Translations under genes and position numbers: made by a program
The notes under the pieces: generated by a model
Database searches by the model: none
Told to the model about the DNA's origin: nothing
The model's input: the letters and a program-made list of their open reading frames with translations, nothing else
NCBI GenBank assembly: GCA_902796295.1
Contig: CADBOL010000114.1
Span: 1 to 6,581, forward strand
Direction of reading: 5' to 3'
DNA from: Oscillospiraceae bacterium
GTDB taxonomy: Bacteria > Bacillota > Clostridia > Oscillospirales > Acutalibacteraceae
DNA: 6,581 bases
Part shown: piece by piece, positions 1 to 6,162 of the stretch
Position numbering within the stretch: the first letter of the stretch is position 1
Layout of the letters: each line of letters starts with the position of its first letter

Positions 1-1
1 C

Positions 2-1129
2 ATTCACGGCAGAGGCGACGGCTTTGTTGCGAGAACATATCTGACATCGGATGAGCCCGTTCCCGACGACGGCCTGTTTTTCAAAAGACAGGGCGATTAC
101 GCCACCTGTCTTGATACCACATACGCGCGCGAAACAGGATGCGTGGGTGTTAAGGTACCCTGCACCGCGCCCGTTCCGGAGCGGCTCAGGCATCTTTTCA
201 CCGATGAAGGCTATACCGAAAACGATATCACATATAAAGCTGATACAAGCAGTGATGAGATTACAATTCAGATGCTCAATCCCCTGTGCGCCCGCCTTCT
301 GCTCACCGCGGATGACCCCGAGCTTGACGCTCTCGTGCGGGAATCCTGCAGGGGGATAATGAATCATATAATAGATAATAATTTCATCCTCGCGGATTAT
401 TCCGGAGAGAGCACCACCTGGGCAAAATGGACCGAGGATTATTTCAAAAGCGAAATGGGCTATGTTGACGGAGCGCTCAATTCCGCGGAGCTTCTCTTTT
501 ACCTCAAGGCAACAATGGCGATAACCGGAGAAGAGGGAAAATGGAAGGAAACATATGATTATCTCGTAAATGAGAGAGGATACGCCGATATGGCGCAGCA
601 GCACTATGACCGCCTCATGCAGGCATCCATTCTCTCGGGGATGGATCTGCCGGAGGATATCATGTTCGGCGATCATATGCTCGCCTGCTCATCATTCGCA
701 GGCCTGTGCCTGCTCGAAGAGGAGGAGCCGACTCTCACAAAATACAGAAACGGTTTCAAGGCCTGGCGCACCACTCTCGACAGAGAGCACAACCCCGCCT
801 ATGACTTCATGTATCTGCTCGCCTGCCCCTCGGAAACGGTAGATACCGCCAAAATCAAGGAATGGTTTTACAGGAGCAATATCAGCCGTATTGCGAGCGG
901 AGTCTCGCTCGTGGGCAGACACGATATTCCCGTCAAGACCTTTATGGACGGCTACAAACAGACAAGCACCCTGCTCCCTCCCGACGAAAGATTCATCTCA
1001 AAATATGACAGAGATCCTCTCGAATATAAAAATGTTGACTCCGGAGGCTCGTTATTCGTTGAAAACTGCTATGTTTACACATATGCATACTGGATAGGCA
1101 GATACTTCGGCTTTATTGAGGGGGAATAA
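2..1129 (+). CDS. Uncharacterised (alpha/alpha)-toroid-like protein, C-terminal part (5' end outside window)
   Basis: The reading frame is open from the left edge, so the gene is truncated at its 5' end; 375 residues are visible. A GTG at 143 is an internal valine, because family-like sequence continues upstream of it. Visible landmarks, numbered from the first visible residue, are DTSSDE (81-86), TTWAKW (138-143), an LNS-containing helix near 159-161, LPPDER (325-330), and YWIGRY close to the C-terminus (363-368). This order resembles bacterial proteins of unknown function with a helical toroid, often found beside glycan-degrading genes and sometimes carrying an N-terminal beta-propeller; that assignment is from memory. 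No catalytic residues can be assigned with confidence. The stop is 2 nt before the GH38 start, so the two genes are almost certainly co-transcribed, which points to glycan handling. It could be a glycosidase/lyase-like enzyme or a non-catalytic partner. Being a protein-coding gene is near certain; the fold and role are tentative. Confidence 0.8.
   Translation: MHGRGDGFVARTYLTSDEPVPDDGLFFKRQGDYATCLDTTYARETGCVGVKVPCTAPVPERLRHLFTDEGYTENDITYKADTSSDEITIQMLNPLCARLLLTADDPELDALVRESCRGIMNHIIDNNFILADYSGESTTWAKWTEDYFKSEMGYVDGALNSAELLFYLKATMAITGEEGKWKETYDYLVNERGYADMAQQHYDRLMQASILSGMDLPEDIMFGDHMLACSSFAGLCLLEEEEPTLTKYRNGFKAWRTTLDREHNPAYDFMYLLACPSETVDTAKIKEWFYRSNISRIASGVSLVGRHDIPVKTFMDGYKQTSTLLPPDERFISKYDRDPLEYKNVDSGGSLFVENCYVYTYAYWIGRYFGFIEGE
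1118..1124 (+). promoter_or_regulatory. Ribosome binding site of the GH38 gene, inside the upstream gene
   Basis: GAGGGGG lies 7 nt before the ATG at 1132 and is embedded in the last codons of the upstream gene. It fixes the mannosidase start and suggests that ribosomes finishing the first gene help to start the second. Confidence 0.75.
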
Positions 1130-1131
1130 TA

Positions 1132-3597
1132 ATGAAACAGAGTATTCATCTCATAGGCAATGCACATCTTGATCCCACATGGCTCTGGCGCTGGCAGGAG
1201 GGATGCGGTGAGGTCCTGCAGACTTTCCGCTCAGCTGTTGACAGACTGCGTGAGTATGACGATTTTGTATTTACCTGCTCATCCGCCTGCTACTACAAAT
1301 GGGTTGAGGATATAGACCCGGCTCTGTTTGAAGAGATAAGAGAGCTCGTGAAAGAGGGGCGCTGGGTTCCGGTCAACGGCTGGTGGGTCCAGCCGGACTG
1401 CAATATGCCCTGCGCGGAGAGCTTTGCCAGGCAGGCGCTTTACAGCCAGCTTTACTATAACGAAAAATTCGGCAGAATCTGCAGAACCGGATATAATGTC
1501 GATTCATTCGGCCATAACGCCATGATGCCTCAGCTGCTCACAAAGGGCGGCATGCGCTGCTATGTAATGATGCGCCCGAATATAAGGGAAAACCCCGATA
1601 TCCCGGAAGACCTCTTCTGGTGGGATTCCGCAGACGGCTCAAGAGTGCTGACATACAGAATTCCCACGGGATACGCCGAAAACGGGAAAGATGCCATAGA
1701 CCGTGCAAAAGAAATTCTCTGTGAAAAAGCAGAGAAGAGCGGTCACGGCATGATGCTCTTTTACGGCGTCGGCAATCACGGAGGCGGCCCCACAAAGGGG
1801 GACATAGACTATATAAAATCACTGATGGATGAAGGCTGCGAAGAGCTGAAATTCTCCTCTCCCGATGAGTATTTCAAAAGCATATGCGCTCTGCCGCTTG
1901 AGATTCCTTCATGGGCGGATGAGCTGCAGCACCACGCGAGCGGATGCTACTCGGCAACATCGGTTATAAAACAGCTTAACAGAAAAGCGGAAAACGCACT
2001 TATAAACGCAGAAAAATGGGCAAACATCTCCCACGCTCTGAAGGGCGGAAATTCCTCTTCGGAGATTTTCAAAGAGGCCTGGCTTAAGGTCTGCTACAAT
2101 CAGTTTCACGATATTCTCTGCGGATGCTCCATAAGAGAGGCTTATGAAGATGCCGCGCAGCAGCTCGGCTATTCGCTCACGGTCGCTGCAGACAGGGAAA
2201 ACGAGGCTCTGCAGATAATAGCCGCGGATATAGACACATGGATTGACGGAGTAAGCGATTCGGTGCGCTTTAATGAGCGCCATCACTGCGAAAACCATAA
2301 ATATCCGAGAGCTGTCGCCGTTTTCAACCCTCTGTCATATCCGGTCAAAACAACCGTCAGAACCTATCATCCCTCATGCGAGGTGACTGATTCGGACGGC
2401 AGCCGTGTTTTATTCTCAAATGTTCGCTCATCGCGCTCAAATGACACACACCTTGACACCGTGTTTGAAGCAGAAATCCCCGCTATGGGATATGAGGTTT
2501 ATCACCTGCGTTTCAAGGATGACAACGAAATCACAATGCCCGATTCCGATATCGCGGCCGGTGAATTCTTTATGGAAAACTCTGTTCTCAGAGTTGAATT
2601 CAATGAAAAAACCGGCGGCATCAGATCAATAGTCACAAAGGCCGACGGCAGGGAATTCATAGCGGAGGAATCATTCGTACCTGCAGTGATTGACAATACT
2701 GAACCGGACACCTGGGCTCACAACATATTCAGTTTTCACGACATTATCTGCGAAATGAAGCTCTCATCAATCGAAGTCATTGAGAATTCCGGCGCGAGAG
2801 CCGTAATAAGAGTGCGTCACGAATATAAGAACTCATATCTCTCTCAGGATTATATTCTTGACACAAAAAGCGAATATGTCAGAGTCAAGGCAAGGATAAT
2901 GTGGCAGGAGCCGCTGACAATCCTGAAAATGCCCGTGACCGTTCCCGGCAAAAATCCGGTATCCTCTTATGAGATACCCGGCGGATTTATAAAAAGGCCC
3001 TGCAACGGCGAAGAGGAACCCGCTCTGACCTGGGCCGACGTTTCGGCTGAAGGGGCCGGAATTTCCATATTCACCGATTCAAAATACAGCTATGACTGCC
3101 CGGGCAATACCCTGCGCCTGACAATGCTGAGAAACTCGATATTCGCAGACCACTATTCCGACAGACCGAAGGCGGATTTTGCCTATTGCGACGAAGGTCT
3201 GCAGAGATTTGAATACGGCATTTATCCTCACACGGGCGAAACGGAAAAAGAAGCGGAAAAAAGCGCCGTATCAAAATACGCGGCCATGCTCAACAGCAAA
3301 CCGACCGCGGTGCCTCTCGGATATCACAAGGGAAATCTGCCGCAGAAAAAATCATTTATCAGCATTGATAAAGAGAATATTGAAGTCATCTCATTCAAGC
3401 AGTGTGAAGACGGCAGCGGCGATTATATCCTCAGAGTCAGGGAAACGGCGGGTATACCCGTAAAAGCCGCGATAGTCTGCGATCTGATTGACGCCGGCTT
3501 CTATGCCGATTTTAACAGACAGGAAATAAAGACATTTCGTATTGACGGCGAGGGATATGTTTCGGAAACGGACTTCCTCGAAGGCATTGTCAGATAA
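1132..3597 (+). CDS. Alpha-mannosidase, glycoside hydrolase family 38
   Basis: This 821-residue protein is a retaining, metal-dependent alpha-mannosidase expected to release mannose from imported oligomannosides or glycan fragments. The N-terminus carries the GH38 signature HLDPTW, with H12 and D14 as predicted zinc ligands. NVDSFGH contains D124, the predicted nucleophile and third ligand. NQFHDIL places H326 as the fourth ligand, in the place of the second metal-binding histidine of Golgi mannosidase II. GNHGGGPT (214-221) and ELQHHASGCYSA (264-275) are also typical of bacterial members. Expected layout is a beta/alpha catalytic domain (about 4-265), a helical middle domain (about 270-345) and C-terminal beta-sandwich domains (about 390-821). 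The length is at the short end for the family. No signal peptide is visible, so it is probably cytoplasmic. The ATG at 1132 is supported by GAGGGGG 7 nt upstream and the immediately following HLD motif. I did not assign the acid/base residue. Linkage specificity cannot be read from the sequence. Confidence 0.96.
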   Translation: MKQSIHLIGNAHLDPTWLWRWQEGCGEVLQTFRSAVDRLREYDDFVFTCSSACYYKWVEDIDPALFEEIRELVKEGRWVPVNGWWVQPDCNMPCAESFARQALYSQLYYNEKFGRICRTGYNVDSFGHNAMMPQLLTKGGMRCYVMMRPNIRENPDIPEDLFWWDSADGSRVLTYRIPTGYAENGKDAIDRAKEILCEKAEKSGHGMMLFYGVGNHGGGPTKGDIDYIKSLMDEGCEELKFSSPDEYFKSICALPLEIPSWADELQHHASGCYSATSVIKQLNRKAENALINAEKWANISHALKGGNSSSEIFKEAWLKVCYNQFHDILCGCSIREAYEDAAQQLGYSLTVAADRENEALQIIAADIDTWIDGVSDSVRFNERHHCENHKYPRAVAVFNPLSYPVKTTVRTYHPSCEVTDSDGSRVLFSNVRSSRSNDTHLDTVFEAEIPAMGYEVYHLRFKDDNEITMPDSDIAAGEFFMENSVLRVEFNEKTGGIRSIVTKADGREFIAEESFVPAVIDNTEPDTWAHNIFSFHDIICEMKLSSIEVIENSGARAVIRVRHEYKNSYLSQDYILDTKSEYVRVKARIMWQEPLTILKMPVTVPGKNPVSSYEIPGGFIKRPCNGEEEPALTWADVSAEGAGISIFTDSKYSYDCPGNTLRLTMLRNSIFADHYSDRPKADFAYCDEGLQRFEYGIYPHTGETEKEAEKSAVSKYAAMLNSKPTAVPLGYHKGNLPQKKSFISIDKENIEVISFKQCEDGSGDYILRVRETAGIPVKAAIVCDLIDAGFYADFNRQEIKTFRIDGEGYVSETDFLEGIVR

Positions 3598-3602
3598 AGG
3601 AG
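3597..3602 (+). promoter_or_regulatory. Ribosome binding site of the GH16 gene, overlapping the GH38 stop
   Basis: AAGGAG begins at the last base of the mannosidase TAA (3595-3597) and ends 7 nt before the ATG at 3610. It fixes the GH16 start, which matters because the protein has an atypical N-terminal extension, and it suggests translational coupling. Confidence 0.85.
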
Positions 3603-3609
3603 TGTAATC

Positions 3610-4506
3610 ATGCAGAATATTATGGATGCTCTTCATCTCGCTTTCAGGCAGCAGGATGCGATATACAGAATCGGCAGAATATTTCAGTCGCTTGCCGGCT
3701 CCGGATTCTCATTAAAAAAACTCATTGCGCTGTTTACCGCTTTTATTGAAATGTTCGGCTGTGTATTATTCGATTCCCCTCTCACTCCTCTGGGGGAAGA
3801 GCTGAATCTTGACGGATACAGACTTGTGTTTGAAGATGAATTCGAGGGTGATTCCCTTGACCTTGACAGTTGGTTTTACAGGGGCTCCGGCCCGAGCCGC
3901 GCGGGTTTTCACGCCCCGTCTCAGACGAAGGTCAAAGACGGCAATATGGTAATGACCGCCGAATATCTTGAAGACGGAGAATTCGGCCCGGGATGGTACG
4001 CCGGAAGCATAGCGCTGCAGAAGAGATACTGCAAAGGGTATTTTGAAATAAGATGCAAATGCAATCCAGGCACGGAATTCTGGAGCGCATTCTGGATTCA
4101 GGCAGACAGACCGTATGACCACGATGCGTCAAAAGGCGGAACAGGCGGAGCGGAAATAGACATTTTTGAATCCTGCAGCAATCCGAAAGAAAAAAACGCC
4201 GTTTCCCAGACAATACACTGCAACGGCTGGGATGACGACAGAGAACATATCGACTCACGCCTGCTCGGTAAATTCAAAGGCAATAATATCTACGACGAGT
4301 ATAACACCTACGGCCTTGAGTGGACCGACGAAGAGTATATCTTTTATATCAACGGTGTTGAAACGGCGAGGTCTTCATTCGGAAACGGCGTTTCACAGGT
4401 TAAGGAAACAATCCTGATAACCCTTGAGCTTCCCGATGAAATAACCCACGAAAAAGATTATACATCTCAGTTTACGGTGGATTATGTTAAAATCTGGCAG
4501 AAGTAA
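3610..4506 (+). CDS. GH16 family beta-glucanase-like glycoside hydrolase with N-terminal hydrophobic extension
   Basis: This is a 298-residue protein. The GH16 catalytic motif is AEIDIFES: E182 is the predicted nucleophile, D184 the assisting residue and E187 the acid/base. The ExDxxE spacing is the beta-bulge type seen in laminarinases and related enzymes, not the ExDxE type of lichenases. Other jelly-roll landmarks are LVFEDEF (72-78), GYFEIR (143-148), FWSAFWI (157-163), YGLEWT (234-239), YINGVETA (246-253) and the terminal VDYVKIW (290-296). The likely role is endo-hydrolysis of a beta-linked glycan such as beta-1,3-glucan, but GH16 also includes agarases, carrageenases and galactanases. 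The catalytic domain starts near residue 66. Before it lie a basic, amphipathic stretch (1-34) and a hydrophobic stretch (about 35-54, containing E47), which is not a canonical cleavable signal peptide and may be a membrane anchor. The start is secured by AAGGAG. It is the last gene of the operon, followed by a terminator. Confidence 0.93.
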   Translation: MQNIMDALHLAFRQQDAIYRIGRIFQSLAGSGFSLKKLIALFTAFIEMFGCVLFDSPLTPLGEELNLDGYRLVFEDEFEGDSLDLDSWFYRGSGPSRAGFHAPSQTKVKDGNMVMTAEYLEDGEFGPGWYAGSIALQKRYCKGYFEIRCKCNPGTEFWSAFWIQADRPYDHDASKGGTGGAEIDIFESCSNPKEKNAVSQTIHCNGWDDDREHIDSRLLGKFKGNNIYDEYNTYGLEWTDEEYIFYINGVETARSSFGNGVSQVKETILITLELPDEITHEKDYTSQFTVDYVKIWQK

Positions 4507-4517
4507 ATACAGATATG

Positions 4518-4553
4518 AAAAACCCGCGGCAAAAGCCGCGGGTTATATTTATT
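4518..4553. terminator. Bidirectional intrinsic terminator between convergent operons
   Basis: AACCCGCGGC (4521-4530) and GCCGCGGGTT (4535-4544) form a perfect 10-bp stem with an AAAA loop. On the - strand the stem runs into five consecutive T (4522-4518, two of them within the stem). On the + strand it is followed by the T-rich ATATTTATT. It sits 14 nt after the GH16 stop and 18 nt beyond the stop of the - strand gene ending at 4563, so it can serve both units; the - strand tail is slightly better. Confidence 0.88.
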
Positions 4554-4562
4554 AACCGCAAA

Positions 4563-5435
4563 TTAACCTAAACAATCCTGACAGGGTGAGTAGCCTTTTT
4601 CAAGCATTCCCTGGTAAGTTATGTTGCGTAAAACCTCAATATTGTCGGAATTCATGTCTTCAACATGCTCACAGTCCATTTTATGGAATTTGTTTGTAGC
4701 GCTGTTGTAAACAAATGCGCTGTCGGAAGCGCCGCCCGAATTCTCTCTTGAAGGTGTTTTTGCAGCTGCAGGCTCAACAGTAGTCCTGCTGGCAGTTGTT
4801 TTCTTTTCAGAAGCAGTGGTCGATTCAGAAGCCTTTGCCTCATTTACGCTGCTGCCCTCGGCAATCTTTTCATAAGCGGAGTTGCTGACATTGTAATATG
4901 CCTTGACATTGAGATTTGTCGCAACATCGCCGAACATAAGACCGATATCCTGCTTGACGGATGAACCGCTCTTGATATTGATGGGTCTGAAGTCTTTAGT
5001 CCTGAGGAGTCTGTGCTGCTTGAGCATGAATACTCTTGTAGCTTCGGGAACAAGGCGTTTTGAATACTGATAGCCGAGAAGCGCGCAGTAAACATACTTG
5101 ATTGTGCCGCCGGGCTTGAGACACTCGGTCATGGCATCCGACTTCTTCATCGGTCCCCAGTAACCGTCATTTGTAATCAGAACATTCTTCTTGATAGGTC
5201 TGTACATGCACAGGCCTTTGGAGCCGGATGAAGTAATTACAATATTTTTGATGTCTTTTCCGGTGGTGTTTCTGAAAGTTACCGTAACGGTAACAAGGCC
5301 GGCATATCCGCATGTGGTATCACTTGTCTCAACAGAAAATGAAACCGGGCTCGCCTTCGTTGCTGAAGCCGAGATGCCGAAAATACCGAGAGCCATTGTG
5401 AGCACCATGGCAATCGAAATTACTCTCTTTAACAT
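4563..5435 (-). CDS. Secreted protein: beta-rich domain, low-complexity linker, C-terminal Ada-like Cys/His metal-binding motif
   Basis: This 290-residue protein has unknown overall function. Residues 1-25 form a clear signal peptide: MLKR, a hydrophobic core, and ASA before a cut near 25-28. Residues 29-190 are predicted beta-rich, with alternating stretches such as LVTVTVTF (47-54) followed by NTTGKDIKNIVI (56-67), as in Ig-like adhesin or export-associated domains. This part has four cysteines (42, 76, 105, 117) that could form two disulfides. Residues about 194-238 are a Ser/Thr/Ala/Lys/Glu linker. Residues 241-290 match a small motif common in Firmicutes surface proteins and nucleases: FVYNSATNKFH, then a Cys, then GYSPCQDC. 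H251, C255, C285 and C288 are the probable zinc ligands, resembling the Ada N-terminal metal-binding fold. The start at 5435 is chosen because GGAGG lies 9 nt upstream and the signal peptide begins there; a longer in-frame ATG at 5480 would overlap the upstream gene. It is the second gene of a two-gene unit, 22 nt after the first. Confidence 0.87.
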   Translation of the reverse strand: MLKRVISIAMVLTMALGIFGISASATKASPVSFSVETSDTTCGYAGLVTVTVTFRNTTGKDIKNIVITSSGSKGLCMYRPIKKNVLITNDGYWGPMKKSDAMTECLKPGGTIKYVYCALLGYQYSKRLVPEATRVFMLKQHRLLRTKDFRPINIKSGSSVKQDIGLMFGDVATNLNVKAYYNVSNSAYEKIAEGSSVNEAKASESTTASEKKTTASRTTVEPAAAKTPSRENSGGASDSAFVYNSATNKFHKMDCEHVEDMNSDNIEVLRNITYQGMLEKGYSPCQDCLG

Positions 5436-5444
5436 TTGAACCAT

Positions 5445-5450
5445 CCTCCG
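5445..5450 (-). promoter_or_regulatory. Ribosome binding site deciding the start of the secreted protein gene
   Basis: On the - strand CGGAGG is followed after 9 nt by the ATG at 5435. A nearer in-frame ATG (5444-5442) abuts the GGAGG and is too close to be used, so the start is the ATG that begins MLKR. Confidence 0.8.
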
Positions 5451-5457
5451 TTTGTTT

Positions 5458-5973
5458 TTATGAAAGCAGAGCGTCGGCATACATTTCCGTAATCTTTGCC
5501 TGCGCGTCTGTCATATAACGAATCTCATTATCGGTCAGATCTTCCGAATTCTCATACTCGGCAGCTTTTTCGGTATATTCGGAATACTGCTCTGTCAGTT
5601 TTTCATAATCCTCATTATCCGGGTCATTCATAACCGACACATAAGTTTTCATGAACTCTTCGTATTCATCCCAGAATTCTTTGAATTCCGGTGCGATATC
5701 ACCTGCATCACTGCCTGTCGCCACGATTATTTCTTCATCGTCGATGTCTTCTTCGCTCTCGGGCTCAACATTGACCTCTTCCGCGGGCTCAGCTTCGGTT
5801 TCTTCCTCTGTCATGGATGTAACGGCAACAGTCGCCTGTTCAACCTTTTTTTCGGAAGAAGAATCTGTCTGAGTCTCACCGGCATTATTCTGGCCTAATC
5901 TCAAAGCTCCGAATACTCCGGCAAGAGCGAGCACAACCGCAACGGCGGTAATAATGATAGTTTTTTTATTCAT
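5458..5973 (-). CDS. Membrane-anchored acidic extracellular protein, DUF6591-like C-terminus
   Basis: This is a 171-residue protein of unknown function. MNKK is followed by a hydrophobic segment (about 5-24) acting as a signal anchor or uncleaved signal. There is no lipobox cysteine, so it is not a lipoprotein. Residues 30-92 are low complexity and strongly acidic, with dense Glu/Asp at 56-81. Residues 95-170 form a predicted helical domain starting PEFKEFWDEYEEFMKTYV and including EDYEKLTEQYSEY. This pattern recalls the DUF6591 family of Clostridia secreted proteins, recognised from memory only. The start is not firm. ATG 5973 is preferred because the basic n-region sits directly before the hydrophobic core and a promoter-derived leader of about 55 nt precedes it. 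ATG 5979 (MLMNKK) is equally possible, and GTG 6021 would leave only about 9 nt of leader. No good Shine-Dalgarno is visible for any of these. It is the first gene of the unit, 22 nt before the metal-motif protein. Confidence 0.82.
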   Translation of the reverse strand: MNKKTIIITAVAVVLALAGVFGALRLGQNNAGETQTDSSSEKKVEQATVAVTSMTEEETEAEPAEEVNVEPESEEDIDDEEIIVATGSDAGDIAPEFKEFWDEYEEFMKTYVSVMNDPDNEDYEKLTEQYSEYTEKAAEYENSEDLTDNEIRYMTDAQAKITEMYADALLS

Positions 5974-5998
5974 AAGCATATGACCGATTCTGCAAATT

Positions 5999-6026
5999 GT
6001 GCCGAAAACAAGGGATATCACGGCAC
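5999..6026 (-). repeat. Inverted repeat in the 5' leader of the acidic protein gene
   Basis: GTGCCG (5999-6004) and CGGCAC (6021-6026) are perfect 6-bp inverted arms separated by 16 nt. They lie between the predicted transcription start (about 6030) and the start codon, so the leader RNA can form a hairpin beginning a few nt from its 5' end. It could stabilise the mRNA, bind an operator protein, or be chance. Confidence 0.45.
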
Positions 6027-6036
6027 TTTAAACTGC

Positions 6037-6065
6037 ATTATATCACCAAAATTCATATTTGTCAA
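6037..6065 (-). promoter_or_regulatory. Consensus sigma-A (sigma-70 type) promoter of the secreted two-gene unit
   Basis: On the - strand TTGACA (6065-6060) and TATAAT (6042-6037) are both exact consensus hexamers with a 17-bp spacer. The predicted transcription start is near 6030. A/T-rich sequence just upstream (about 6066-6090) could act as an UP element. The promoter lies between the tuf terminator and the acidic protein gene, giving that unit its own strong, probably constitutive, transcription. Confidence 0.9.
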
Positions 6066-6108
6066 ATATAATGTTAATAATTTATTCAACAATTAGCGGG
6101 AAAAGGTG

Positions 6109-6141
6109 AAAAAATATCCCCGGCCGGAAAGGCCGGGGATA
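6109..6141 (-). terminator. Intrinsic terminator of tuf
   Basis: Arms 6115-6125 and 6131-6141 form a perfect 11-bp stem (core CCCCGGCC/GGCCGGGG) with a 5-nt loop. On the - strand six T (6114-6109) follow directly. It begins 21 nt after the EF-Tu stop codon and separates tuf from the downstream promoter. Confidence 0.93.
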
Positions 6142-6162
6142 ATGAAAGGCAATTATTCTTAA

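Noticed and set aside
143..1129. GTG at 143 as the start of the first gene
   Set aside because: The frame is open upstream to the window edge with family-like protein sequence, and no ribosome binding site precedes 143. The gene is truncated by the window, not started there.
1909..2298. 129-residue antisense open frame inside the GH38 gene
   Set aside because: It lies wholly within a strongly conserved enzyme-coding region, has no recognisable domain, and no convincing ribosome binding site was noticed. It is best explained as a shadow of the GH38 codons.
3757..3762. Possible lipoprotein cysteine in the GH16 N-terminal extension (C51)
   Set aside because: The preceding residues M-F-G do not fit a lipobox, E47 interrupts the hydrophobic stretch, and a 34-residue n-region is too long for a lipoprotein signal.
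3766..4258. Antisense open frames opposite the GH16 gene
   Set aside because: The coding signal belongs to the GH16 frame with its intact catalytic motif; the antisense translations are Cys/Arg-rich and unlike any known family.
4563..5480. Longer version of the secreted protein starting at 5480
   Set aside because: It would overlap the end of the upstream gene and put 15 non-signal residues before the signal peptide. The GGAGG at 5445-5449 points to the ATG at 5435.
5458..6021. GTG at 6021 as the start of the acidic protein
   Set aside because: It has no Shine-Dalgarno, would leave a leader of only about 9 nt from the predicted transcription start, and adds a non-basic stretch before the signal anchor. 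It is not fully excluded.
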